From NCBI GenBank assembly GCA_029204225.1, contig MU831910.1:1-64000 (forward strand): 64,000 bases of DNA. The letters are read 5' to 3'. The notes under the pieces are model-generated. The model was not told where the DNA came from. It ran no database searches and worked only from the letters and a program-made list of their open reading frames with translations. This stretch comes from Diphasiastrum complanatum (taxonomy: Eukaryota > Streptophyta > Lycopodiopsida > Lycopodiales > Lycopodiaceae). Both the position numbers and the translations under genes were made by a program. Numbering within the stretch: the first letter of the stretch is position 1; the number at the start of each line of letters is the position of its first letter. Positions 1 to 9,961 of this stretch are shown piece after piece.

Positions 1-1925
1 CTTAAGGTAGGAATTATTGATCCCATCTTCAGCAGTGAATGAGTGTCTCCCATTGTTGTAGTTCCAAAGAAGACGATTGGCAAGAAAGATCACCATCCAT
101 TACCCTTCACGGATTCCATTCTAGACTAGGTTGATGGACAAGAACATTATAGTTTCTGTGATAGTTTCTTTGGCTATAATCAACTTGGAGTAAGGAAGGA
201 GGATCGATCAAAGACCATGTTTACTATAGATTGGGGCACACAATAGAATGCCTTTTGGTCTTTGTAATGCGCCAGAGACTTTTCAGAAAATTATGATGTT
301 TATTTTTTACTGCGTTCCTAAGAACAATTTTCAAAATTTTGATGATTTATGTGTTTATAGTGATATCAAGCCTCACATTCAGAAACTGAAACTTACATTG
401 CAGAGGTGTCGAGACACTTGTTTGTCACTTCACCCCGAAAAATGTTTTTTCAGTATGAGATAAGGTATACTTATGGGGCATAGAATATCTAGCAGAGGAA
501 TAGAAGTTGACAAAGATAAAGTCGAAGTTATAAAGAATCTATTAATATCAACAAATCTACATGAGCTAAGAGATTTCTTAGGACATGTATCGAAGATTTA
601 TCCAGAATCATGCCTCGATTGTTGCAGCCCTTACACAATTACTTAAGAAACAAGTCGCTTATATTTGGACGACAAAACAATAGGAAGCATTCAAAGAACT
701 TAAGCAGAAGTTGATTAATGCTCCAATTCTACAACTGCCTAACTGGACAATACTATATATTTCATAGTTATGTTGATATGTCAGCATTTGCTATTGGTGT
801 ATGTTTGAACTAGACGGACAAACAGAAGAAAGACCATCCAATATACTATGCTAGTAGACAGCTCAGTTCCTCAGTGAGAATTTATTCGGCAACAGAAAGG
901 GAAGCACTTGGAATGATTTTTACTATAAAGAATTTTTGGCATTATTTGCTGGGATATGTTTTTATATTCCATGTAGATCATTATGCTTTGAAGTATCTTG
1001 CTAATAAACCTGATTTATCTGGCCGAATTGCTCGCTGAGTTTTGTTGCTACAAGAGTTCACTTATCAAGTTGAGCTTCGTCAAGGAAAATATCATACTAA
1101 TGGTGATTATCTTGCACGACTTAGCATAGGAAAAATTGAAGAACCAATTAATGATGACTTTCCAAATGAGAATTTATTTGAGATATCATCTTCGAATTCA
1201 TTATATAATATCAGATATATTCTAAAGGATATGACTTGGAGAAGAAGACAATATTTCAATGTAAAGTTGCACCTTGTACCATTATCAACAATGTTCTGTA
1301 TAAGCTTGGTGCAGATAATTAGTTAAGAAGGTGTCTTGAAGCTGAAGATATTCCAAAGGGTATTCGATCCTTACATTCAGAAGATGTCGGTGGACATTTC
1401 GCCATGAAGAACACTATTAGTAAGATATTGACCGCCAAATAATGGTGCTACAATGTTTAAGAATGTCTCTAATTATATTCGATCTTGTGATCCATGCCAG
1501 AGATATGGTAGACCAACGAAAGCTATGAATTGGCCGTTGATGCCAATCATACCACTTGCACCATTTGAAAAGTGGGGGATTGACTTTGTCTCTCCAATCA
1601 AGCCAATGACCTGACACACTAGGTGTCGATATATTTTGGTTGCGACGGATTATGCAACAAAGAATGTGGAAGCTAAAGCAACGAAACAAAACGATGCGAA
1701 AACTGTCACAACTTTCATATTCAAATCTCTAATCACACGTTATGGTTGTCCTCTTGTAGTCAGTGGTCGTGGTACTCATTTTCTAAACGATACAATACGA
1801 CTGCTGACAAACTATTTTCTAATCAAACACAGAAAGACAACCCCTTATAATTCGAAAGCCAATGGATTGACTGAGAGAGCAAATGGAATATTATGCAAGA
1901 TCCTAAATAAGATCACTATTGCACA
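1..1925 (+). pseudogene. Ty3/Gypsy pol remnant: RT, RNase H, integrase
   Basis: This is a decayed pol region of a Gypsy LTR retrotransposon whose 5' part lies off the left edge. Read across several frames it shows, in order: an RT segment with MPFGLCNAPETFQ (from 248) and an FDD box in NFDDLCVYSD; an RNase H region ending in a VELRQGKYHTN-type motif (about 1071-1100); an integrase zinc-finger remnant with SCDPCQ (about 1487-1504); and an integrase core (about 1570-1915) with WGIDFVSPI, a GRGTHF box and GLTERANG. Frameshifts and in-frame stops are scattered throughout, and the second catalytic Asp of integrase appears replaced (SGRGTH where SDRGTH is usual), so it is dead. At about 1915-1926 the Gypsy similarity stops and Copia similarity begins on the same strand with no LTR between them. 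Family assignment is secure; lineage is not resolved. Confidence 0.85.
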
Positions 1926-2139
1926 TTGTGTATGCTTTGTGCATGTGCCTCTAGAAACTAGGAAGAAGGAAGATCCTAGTGCAGTAAAAGGAATTTTTGT
2001 AGGATACGCATCCACTAAAAAAGCATACAAGATTTATTTGCCCTCTACTGACAAAAATGTTGTTAGTAGAGATGTGATCTTCCATGAAGATCAGAAATTT
2101 AACTTGGATGATGCACAGATCAAGGAGACTCGTGCATGA
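1636..2139 (+). pseudogene. Chimeric Gypsy/Copia integrase frame (167 codons)
   Basis: This single open frame starts inside a Gypsy integrase core and ends as a Copia integrase C-terminus. Residues 1 to about 94 (MVATDYATKNVEAKAT to ERANGILCKIL) match the Gypsy core, including the TTPYNSKANGLTERANG block around the third catalytic residue. From about residue 100 the frame reads as Copia: CVCFVHVP, GIFVGY, KAYKIY and VVSRDVIFHED, the classic block after the Copia DDE core. No intervening LTR, PPT or PBS is visible, so this is a recombination junction and not a nested insertion. The product would have one integrase body with the wrong C-terminal domain. The frame stops at 2139, while the Copia sequence continues after further stops. 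Confidence 0.75.
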
Positions 2140-3843
2140 TCAACCATCAATATTGATGTTGTTCAAGAAGAGGTGAGGCCGAGGCTTGAGGAAGAGCAAA
2201 TGCAAGCTACCATAGCCAAAAGATCTACATGAGCAAGATCTGAGCCAAGGAGGCTCATTTATGATGAAGAAGGAAGGCAAGTGAAAGGTGAAACTTTCTA
2301 TCATGCACTTTTTATATCAGATGAAGAGCCTAAGGATGTCCAAGAAGCTTTTCAATCCAAGGAGTGGGTTGAAGCAATGACCCAAGAATTTGAAGCCTTG
2401 ATGTCAAATAACACATGGGAGCTTGTGGAGCCACCAAACAACATGCATGTGATTGGATGTAAGTGGCTATTCAGAATCAAGTATAATTGTGATGGATCTA
2501 TCAATAAGTATAAAGCAAAACTTTGTGCCAAAGGCTACTCACAGATCAAAGGTCTTGACTATGAAGATACCTTTGCACCAGTTGCAAAGATGGTAACAAT
2601 TCGAATACTCATCTCTCTTGCATGTTTTCACAAATGGAGTATGTTCCAACTTGATGTTTCTAATGCATTTCTCAATGGTTACCTTGACCAGGAGATTTAT
2701 ATGGAGCAGCCTCCAGATTTTGTGAAGGAAGGTGATGAATCAAAAGTTTGTCTTTTGTTCAAAAGTCTGTATGGACTGAAACAGACACCAAGGTCTTGGT
2801 ATGCAAGGCTCAATTCCTATCTCATATCACTCGGATTTTGTCTAAGTGAATATGACCCTTCTCTGTATTATAAGTTTGCAGATAACTTTGTAATTATTCT
2901 TCTCATCTATGTACATGATATCATTCTTTGTGAAAACAATGAGAAGTTAGTTGAAGAAACTAAGCATGCACTTGGTACTGAGTTTAAGATGCAATACTTA
3001 GGAGTTCTTCACTATATTTTAGGCCTTGAAATAGATTTTTGGAAAGGTCATGCATTTATAAGCCAAAGTAGATATGCACTTTCCATGCTCAGGAAATTCC
3101 ACATGGAGAACTGTAAAGACATAGATACACCTATGGAACACACTGTAAAAGTTTCTATTAGAGATGATGAAAAATCCTTTGAGGACATCACTCTTTATAG
3201 GAGCCTTATTGGCTCACTTATTTGGTTAACAGTGACTAGACCTGATCTAAGCTTTTGTGTTCATAAGCTAAGTCAACACATGCAGGATCCAAAGTTATAT
3301 CATTTGAAGTTGGCTAAAAGAGTCTTGAGGTATATATCTTCTACCTTGGATTATGGACTATTCTATGAAGGAGAAGATCTAACTTTGATTGCTTTTTCAG
3401 ATTCAGATTTTGCAGGAGACAGGTTGGATAGAAAATCCACAAGTGCTTACACTATATTTCTTGGAGGAAATTTGATTTCTTGGCTATCAAAGAAGCAGGC
3501 AACTATTTCCTTATCATCCTATGAAGCTGAATACAAATCTCTTACAACCACAACAAAGGAGGATTTATGGATCAAAAGGCTACTTTTGGAGCTAAAGTGT
3601 TATGCAGATGAAGATTTACCAATTATCAAGAATGATAACATTTCTGCTCAGGCTCTTGCAAATAATCTAGTCTTTCATGCAAGGAGCAAGCATATTGAAG
3701 TGGCTCATCATTTTGTAAGAGAAAAAGTCATTGGGAGAGAGATCTCATTGGAGCATGTTTCATCTTCAGATTGTGTTGCAAATCTTCTCACCAAGCCTCT
3801 ACTCAAGAATGTATTTATGAAGATGAGGTCTAACCTTGGCCTA
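1926..3843 (+). pseudogene. Ty1/Copia pol, 5' part: integrase end, RT, RNase H (interrupted)
   Basis: This is the Copia polyprotein remnant from the integrase C-terminal block through RT and RNase H. The longest frame, 2281-3843, is uninterrupted for about 520 codons. It has the RT entry (SKEWVEAMTQEFEAL, NTWELV, GCKWLFRIKY), TFAPVAKMVTIR, QLDVSNAFLNG, YGLKQTPRSWY, and an RNase H with SDSDFAGD, LSSYEAEYKSL, DNISAQ and the RSKHIEVAHHFVRE block. The RT catalytic box reads YVHD instead of YVDD, so polymerase activity is probably lost. Two stops (2137-2139 and about 2230) separate it from the integrase part. After NLGL at 3843 the frame is cut by a 7.7 kb insertion. The apparent stop at 3847-3849 belongs to the inserted LTR, and the true last codons are at 11557-11586. 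Confidence 0.9.
3839..3843 (+). repeat. Target-site duplication (gccta), left copy
   Basis: The 5 bases gccta directly precede the LTR start TGTTGA. The same gccta follows the last base of the inverted LTR at 11551. Five-base duplications are what LTR-retrotransposon integrases leave. Confidence 0.85.
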
Positions 3844-4670
3844 TGTTGAGAGTATTCCCAACAAAGTGTAAATAAATATAATCCTCCAATAAAATGTGTT
3901 GCGAGGGCATGGCATCCTAAGTGTATAAGCCCATGGCCCAATGAGCACGCAATTGAAGTTGTAAATAAAATAAACTTGACTTGGGCCTTGTAATTAAAAT
4001 AAACTAGAGGCCCAATGTCATTTTTTAACTTAGAGATCACGTTTTAGAGTTGGGTCCAAATTGGGACTTACATGAATCTTGTGATTTCTAATGTACTTTT
4101 TGTGGACCCTTGGATCAAGTTGGGTCCAAGATAAATGGTTAGGATCATTGTGAATATTAGCCAATAAGATTGAGGGGCAAGGGCCTTCCTTATTTTATAA
4201 AAAGGCACCATTTGTACACTATTTCCATGCTTAATGAGAAGGAGAAAACTCTACCATTTTTGGAAGAGAAGCATCCTCATTTGCTATTCACTACTTGCTA
4301 TTGCTCTTGGTTGTATTTTCTATTGCTTTCTATTTCCATGTTTTATTGTTTGCCATAGTGAATGTTTTTCCATTAGCAAGCATAAGGAGCATTTGAGCTA
4401 ACCTCCACCCTCACTCTCTTTCTCTCTCTTTCTCTTCTCTTCTCAATCTCTTCTTCTCCATCCCTTCCCTTCAACCAAAACTATGCTGAATGTTAGTGTA
4501 GAGGAGTAGAGTTAAAGAGGAGTAGTATAGTGGTGAGTAGAGTTAAGGGAGAAAGTAGGAAATTAAGTAAAAGTAGCATCTATGCATAGTTAAGCACCTA
4601 TCTAGTGATAGGTGCTTAACATATTTGTTGACAGGCGGAAGGGCTATACTACGAAAGATCTTCGACCCCA
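3844..4670 (+). repeat. LTR-A, left copy (forward)
   Basis: This 827-bp LTR begins TGTTGA and ends ACCCCA. Its first 20 bases contain a small inverted repeat (TGTTG/CCAACA). Promoter-like elements are present: ccaat at 4161-4165 and a TATA box in ttttataaaaagg at 4192-4204. A pyrimidine-rich CT/TC stretch lies at about 4410-4460. It is immediately followed by a PBS at 4674. The reverse-complement copy lies at 10738-11551. Confidence 0.85.
4161..4205 (+). promoter_or_regulatory. LTR-A core promoter (CCAAT + TATA)
   Basis: A CCAAT motif at 4161 sits about 30 bp upstream of a strong TATA sequence (ttttataaaaagg, 4192-4204) in the middle of LTR-A, where a Pol II promoter for element transcription is expected. 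The inverted copy keeps the TATA on the minus strand (about 11195-11208), so transcription from both ends would converge. Confidence 0.5.
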
Positions 4671-4673
4671 TAG

Positions 4674-4691
4674 TGGCGTCGTTGGCGAGGA
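4674..4691 (+). other. Primer-binding site, tRNA-Asp type
   Basis: TGGCGTCGTTGGCGAGGA lies 3 bases after the LTR-A end and matches the widespread plant Gypsy PBS complementary to tRNA-Asp (TGGCGCCGTTGCCGGGGA) at 15 of 18 positions. It marks LTR-A as a 5' LTR of a Gypsy-type element reading rightward. No equivalent PBS follows the inverted right copy. Confidence 0.65.
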
Positions 4692-5039
4692 TAGGTTTCC
4701 ACTAACTAGTTTAGTTGCATTTTAGCTATCTTCATGTTTTTTAGAGTAGTTTAGGTAGATTTTTGGGAGTTTAGAGTTAGTTTTCTATATTTTTTTGTGT
4801 TTGGACTGTTCACAGCTAGCAGAGGAGGTGTGAGAGGGTAGAGGAGGCCCTGAACAATCTCTAAGGGCTTGAAACCCAAACCAATCATCCAAAAAACTCA
4901 AAAAAACACACCAATCTGCATTTTGGAGGGAAAAAAACAAAAAAAAAAACTCATCAGATTTTTATATCTCCAGAATCAATGGGAATTAACCCTTGCATGA
5001 CTAGCAGCAACTCCAGGGTACTATTCTGCAAGTTCAATT
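4692..5039 (+). other. Untranslated leader after LTR-A
   Basis: This is non-coding sequence between the LTR-A PBS and the point where minus-strand Gypsy coding similarity begins. It holds T-rich and A-rich runs and no open frame of note. It is probably the truncated 5' leader of the LTR-A element. Confidence 0.4.
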
Positions 5040-7831
5040 AGCTCTGTTGAATCAGGTAAAATGATACCTTCCATTATACTGGCCTTGGTATGGCCATGAA
5101 TTTTGCGCATGGCTGTCTCCATAGATTTATTCCTGTCATCATTCTGGTTCCTATTTCTAAATTCTTGTTCGGATTCGTCAGATTCGTCATCAGTATCTTC
5201 ATTAGAATCTTCAGAATTCTTGTTTGCAATTTTTGATTCATTAGATATATCAGCTTCTGCATTGCAGACATCGAAGAATTCTTCTTTGTCATCCGATAAA
5301 TCATTATTCTCATAGCATTCGAAATAATTAAGTTCGATGTATGATGCATTAGAGAAAATATTAAGGGCATAAAAAGAATCTTAAAAAATAAAACTAGTGT
5401 CGGACATAGGATTTCGCCTTCATATCGATCACAACTCCAGGTAATAATTTGTTTCGCTAGCTTTCCACGATTATTAGTCTTACCAATTTGGAATCTTGGT
5501 TCTCTGGACTTCCAATGTACACTTGCATTGGACTGATAAAGCCAAGGTCATCCAATTAAAAAGGGTAAGAAGACAAACCAAGTGGTTTGATAACAATAAA
5601 GTTCATCGTAAAAGGCTTGGCTTGAATATATACAGTCACGTATTTTAGTTCGCCAACAGGTTTTCTTCGTGCTGAATCAGCCAACTTGATATTTCGTTGA
5701 GTTGGTTGAATGTTAGTCAAACCTAAGGCATGTGTGGTGTCTTCAGTTATAATATCACACTCAAACCTGAGTCAATCGGCACATTTTCAATTAGGCATCC
5801 AGTAATAGTAACATCGATTTCTGGTGCGTCGAGGTCTCCCAGATCAATAGATAAGACACCAACATCTGGTAGAGAAATTTGTTTCTTCTTCTTAGGGACG
5901 AAGAGACCTTTTAACTATTTTCGAAAAAAAGTGTTGTTTGCCAACAATTGTTCGAAAGTTATATTAGGATGAAGAGAGCCAATATCAGTTACAATGTCAT
6001 AGTCTTTCGTCTTTGCTTTTGAAATAGGCTTGTCAATCGTGGCATCAAAAAGTTTGGTCTTCGTGATTTCAACGTCCCCTTTCTCGAATGTGACTTTCTT
6101 CTCTATAGAAGCTGTCTAAAATTCAGAATTGATAATCTCTTTAGCTTTTGCAGAAATATCCTTCGAAAATAGTTTGGTTTCATCACGATCATAGTCAGGA
6201 TGGGCTTTTTTAAGATCTTTTTTCGAAATAGATTTGTCCAAAGATTTCTTCTTCGAGAAATTTCTCCGATTCTTTGAAGAAACTTTTGAGTCAGGTTTCG
6301 AGGAGCTTTTGCTTCTCGTGGTAACTTTGAATAACTTTTTGACATTGTTTGGCCAGGAATGGTCAATTGTCTTCATTGATTTGTCTTCAACGACATCAAT
6401 CATCTGCACAACAACATCTGTCGAAGGTTTTACTTTTGTATCAACAACAACAACAGGTGTAGCTACATACTGGTACTTTGGTTGCGGCTTCTACAGTTGT
6501 GGACAGTCAAAATATTGGTGGCTTGTGGTACCCTGAACGTAATTAGTAGTCGCATCATCTTAAAATATAAAGAGCACTTCCTGAAAAAGATCTTCAACAT
6601 ACTTTACGTTCACAGATTTGCAGTCTTCTTGAGAATGTCCAGATGTACCGCATTTTGTACACCATAGTCCTGAGTTCGAAGAAGAAGCTTTCGATCTTTT
6701 GTCTGCCACTTCTAAAATTTGAACTTTCAGATCATTGAACTTCTTATTAAGATCAGCCATATTACTTCTGCAAAGCTTTTCAACTTTAGAGGTTGCAGCC
6801 TTGTCCTCAATACTTTTGCTATCTTATTTTTGTTTGGACTTTTGTTTCTTTCTTCGATTTGCATCATCAATTTATGTGTCTGATGAATTACTAGAATCAG
6901 ATTCAAAACTGAAAGAACTTGGACTAAATTCAGATTTAGATTCGTCTTCACTGTCGCTGAAGTCATGCTTAGACTTTTGAGTTCGTCTGGTGGAACGTCT
7001 TTTGTGTACTAACTTGGAAGTCTCATAGTTCTCAACGCTTGTATGACTGCTGATAAAGAAGTCATATCTCCTTGTTTGCAATATCGATCAACTTTTGGTT
7101 GTAAACCTACCAAAAACCACTCGACTTGAGTTTCGACAAGATACTCTCCCGTAGTTTTCCAATTAGATTCTTTACTTTTCGTGTATACCTTCGAAGAGAT
7201 TCTATACTCTTATTTTGCACATTGTTAAGTTGTTTGTTAACTCAAGATGAATAACCAATTTTTCTGAACTGGTTTAAAAACACATCTTTCAATAGTAACC
7301 AGGTAGCCACACGTCTTGGTTCAACTTGGCTGTACCATATGCATGCTTGCTTTCTCAGAAGACCAGGAAAGATTCATAGCTTGTCAGCATCAGCACCTTT
7401 GTTGTTCGAGTTGGCAATTGACTCGAATTGTGAAACATAACTGTCAGCATCATCTGAAGATGCTCTTTTAAAATAATCGTATTTGATCATCGAGATTGAA
7501 GTGAAACGGGGAGCAGGGCCTTCCATAATCGGCTCTAGTTCTAGTTCAGAATCTGGATTTGAATCAGACTCAGGTTCTGATTCTAGATCAGATTCTAGAT
7601 TTGGATTAGGATCAAGATCAGGAACTGGACTTACAACTTCAGAACCTGGTTCAGCTGCAGCAGAAACTTCAGGATGCAATATTTCAGGTAAACTAACAAG
7701 ATTAAGAAGATTATCAAAGAAAGTTTCTTTACAAAATTTGATTCTCCTCTTTGAAAAAAGTCCTCAAGTCTTTTGAAAAACTCTTCTCGAAGTTTCCGAT
7801 ATCTTTCAAGTCTGGAAGCTCTCTCTAACAT
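5040..7831 (-). pseudogene. Ty3/Gypsy gag-protease remnant (minus strand)
   Basis: Read on the minus strand from 7831, this contains a Gypsy gag: a basic N-terminus (MLERASRLERYRKL), a Ser/Glu/Asp-rich linker, the capsid-type stretch PAPRFTSISMIKYDYF and SYVSQFESIANS (about 7374-7530), a Lys/Ser-rich region, and one CCHC knuckle CTKCGTSGHSQEDC (about 6615-6660). A retropepsin-like segment follows, with the active-site motif PIDSGLSVIL (about 5750-5790) and a downstream LADSARRKPVGEL block (about 5640-5690). An acidic spacer (about 5150-5340) leads to the cut at about 5040. Multiple frameshifts and stops make it non-functional. It belongs to a different Gypsy family from LTR-A, judging by its PBS and coding sequence. 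Confidence 0.7.
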
Positions 7832-7881
7832 GCACTAAGAATGGACATGGAGTTGTCAGTTTGGTATCAACTTTATTTGGC

Positions 7882-7901
7882 TATCCTCAGCAATGGCACC
7901 A
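7882..7901 (-). other. Primer-binding site of the minus-strand Gypsy
   Basis: On the minus strand TGGTGCCATTGCTGAGGA(TA) lies about 50 bp before the gag start. It is a tRNA-Asp-type PBS differing from the common TGGCGCCGTTGCCGGGGA at four positions, all transitions. It places this element's 5' LTR at higher coordinates. Confidence 0.6.
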
Positions 7902-7912
7902 AAATTGGCATA

Positions 7913-8194
7913 TGTTGTGATATACCAACATAGAAATGAAAAATTTGTGTAGTATTTAATGTCAAACCCCAGGAGGATGGCACTTAAAAGCTGATTTATT
8001 GATACAGTTCTGACTTATTTAAATGAAATGAAGTCGGGTGTTATTATGGTTGTCAAACAAACATTTTACAAATAACCAGTATTACTTTTGTTGTGTGTGT
8101 GATGATGGTAATTTTTTGAATAACAATCTTCCTCTGTTGAATTGAATGAAAAGCATTCTACAAGTGAAATGTTATTATAGTAGCACGAATGAAC
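7913..8194 (-). repeat. Truncated 5' LTR (LTR-B) of the minus-strand Gypsy
   Basis: The segment starts TGTTGTGATATACCAACA on the plus strand, which is an LTR 3' end (TG...CA) read on the minus strand, just outside the PBS at 7882. It runs up to the start of the Copia LTR at 8195, so it is probably truncated by that element. No second copy is visible in the window. Confidence 0.4.
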
Positions 8195-8833
8195 TGTGAA
8201 AGATTCAACTAGTTTCATCACATTTTGCTATATTTTCATATTTGGCATATTGAGGCCAAAACTTGTTTTATACTTAGAGGTTGACTTTTCAAAGTTCATC
8301 AGTCTAAATTTCATTTGAATAAACACTTTTTGAAAGTGTGAGAAAGTTAGAATGCAAGTTTGAGTAGATTCAAATTTGAATAGTGAATCTAGACCCAAAA
8401 TTAGTAGGGTTAGCATTTTGGTGAGAAAGCCAAGTGGCCAAATAGGGTTTGGACCTATTATAAAAGGATGTAACTCGTGGAGAGAGCTATCTTCTCTCTT
8501 CTCTATCTCATTTCATGCTTATACATGGTCCTCTTGGGTTCTACTATCCTTGGTGCACTATCTTGGTGATTGCTTGCAATTCTATGTGTATGATGATCTA
8601 TATTTACTATTTTTGGATCCACACGTGTGAAATACAGTAGCTTGCTGGTTTTGTATAGACAGCAATAGTACTTTATCATTTCATTCAAGTTTGATCAAGT
8701 TCTATTGGTGTTTGCATCTCATTTTGTATGTAGATGCTGATTTTTCTACATTCGTGAGATTGGTAGTATATTTCTCTTTCTAATCAGAGATCATTCAAGT
8801 AGATTGGATCTTTAGGATCTGAAATCTTTCACA
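8195..8833 (+). repeat. Copia LTR-C1 (5' LTR)
   Basis: This 639-bp LTR starts TGTGAAAGATT, ends ATCTTTCACA and is directly followed by the initiator tRNA-Met PBS. The ends form a short inverted repeat (TGTGAAAGAT / ATCTTTCACA). A 10-bp palindrome CACACGTGTG sits at 8620-8629. It resembles the LTRs at 54682-55311 and 62792-63352 in its start and in the internal palindrome position. The 3' LTR of this copy is absent. Confidence 0.8.
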
Positions 8834-8845
8834 TGGTATCAGAGC
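8834..8845 (+). other. Primer-binding site, tRNA-iMet
   Basis: TGGTATCAGAGC immediately after the LTR-C1 end is the standard Copia PBS complementary to the 3' end of initiator tRNA-Met. Confidence 0.9.
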
Positions 8846-9415
8846 TTGTGTTTTAGATTATGAAGGAGAAATCAGATCTATCAATGATTTGGTGAAGATA
8901 TCAAGTCTAGAGCATGCTAGAGAGAATTCTACACCAAAATCGAGTTTTTTGCTTTTGTAAATCAAAACACTATATAGGTCAATATACTTGATCAATTCTA
9001 ATTTTTGAATTCACATTCTGGATTTGGCCAATTTTTGAATCATTGAATCAGCCTAAGTGGTGTCTTATAGAATGCATATCAAATTTTTAGCATTTGCATG
9101 TTGAATTGGAATAGTCAATTTTTTGTGATTTTGTCAAGACCCTAATTTTGATTGGATCTCTAGATAGTGAGGTGCTGGACTTCATTTGAGTGTGTTTCAA
9201 TCTTAGGAAATGGAAAAAGTCATTAGATTGAAGATAGATCATAGGTTGATCAAGATTCCATGATTCTATGTGTTGATTTGCTTGGTATAAGTGCTAGAAG
9301 AGAATTTTGAGATAGTTTCAAATCTTGGTGATTTCTTTTGAAAGCATTTTTTGTTGTTCAAATGAGTTCTTTGTGCATTGAAACAGGTTGAAAGAGAAGA
9401 TCAGGTCATTGCTAC
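8846..9415 (+). other. Copia 5' leader
   Basis: This is AT-rich sequence between the PBS and the gag start. Its length (570 bp) and lack of open frames fit a Copia untranslated leader. Confidence 0.6.
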
Positions 9416-9961
9416 ATGGCAACCTCAATTGGAGTCATGTTGGAAGCCAATGATAGGCTTATATCAAGTAACTATTCATTATGGAAAGTGAGGATGGAGT
9501 CACTTCTTGAGATGAATGATGTTTTGGATATTGTTGTAGGTTTGGAGGAGAGACCAGCAACACAACAAGATCAATTGAGGTATGATAAGAGGGCCAAGAA
9601 GGCTCTACACATGATAAAGATGAATGTTACCAATGAACTTTTCAAGGAAGTTGGTAAGTGCACATCATCTTTGGAAGCTTGGAATTCATTGAAGAAGCTT
9701 TATGAATCCAAGTCTACATCTAGAGTGTTGACTCTTAGAAGGCAAATATGTTCTTGTTTGCAAAAGAATGAAGAAAGTCCAAGTACCTTTGTTTTGAGAA
9801 TGAAAGCATTGAATGATGAGTTAGCTTGCATAGATGAAAGCATTAAGGAAGGAGAGCTTATTCAAGTCATTCTTAATGGCTTGTTGGATGCTCATGCTAA
9901 ATTGTTCAAAGTATTGCTATTCAAAAGACTTTGTACAAAAAATGGGAATTACAAGGATTGA
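9416..9961 (+). pseudogene. Copia gag N-terminal part, truncated
   Basis: This open frame of 181 codons begins MATSIGVMLEAND in good context after the leader. It carries the Copia gag (UBN2-type) signatures SNYSLWKVRMESLL, ALHMIKMNV, SLEAWNSLKKLYES, RVLTLRRQI and LIQVILNGLL. Similarity stops near residue 160 (about 9900), where the frame runs into Gypsy sequence and ends at a stop. The capsid C-terminus, zinc knuckle, protease, integrase and RT are missing. The start and first 160 residues look intact, so a short Gag fragment could still be made. Confidence 0.8.

Noticed and set aside
3844-3849. Apparent natural stop codon of the first Copia (LGLC-stop)
   Set aside because: The last codons are made by the inserted LTR. 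The true C-terminus resumes at 11557.
8195-9961. Target-site duplication for the Copia at LTR-C1
   Set aside because: The 5 bases before the LTR are tgaac, but the 3' end of the element is missing, so no partner can be checked.
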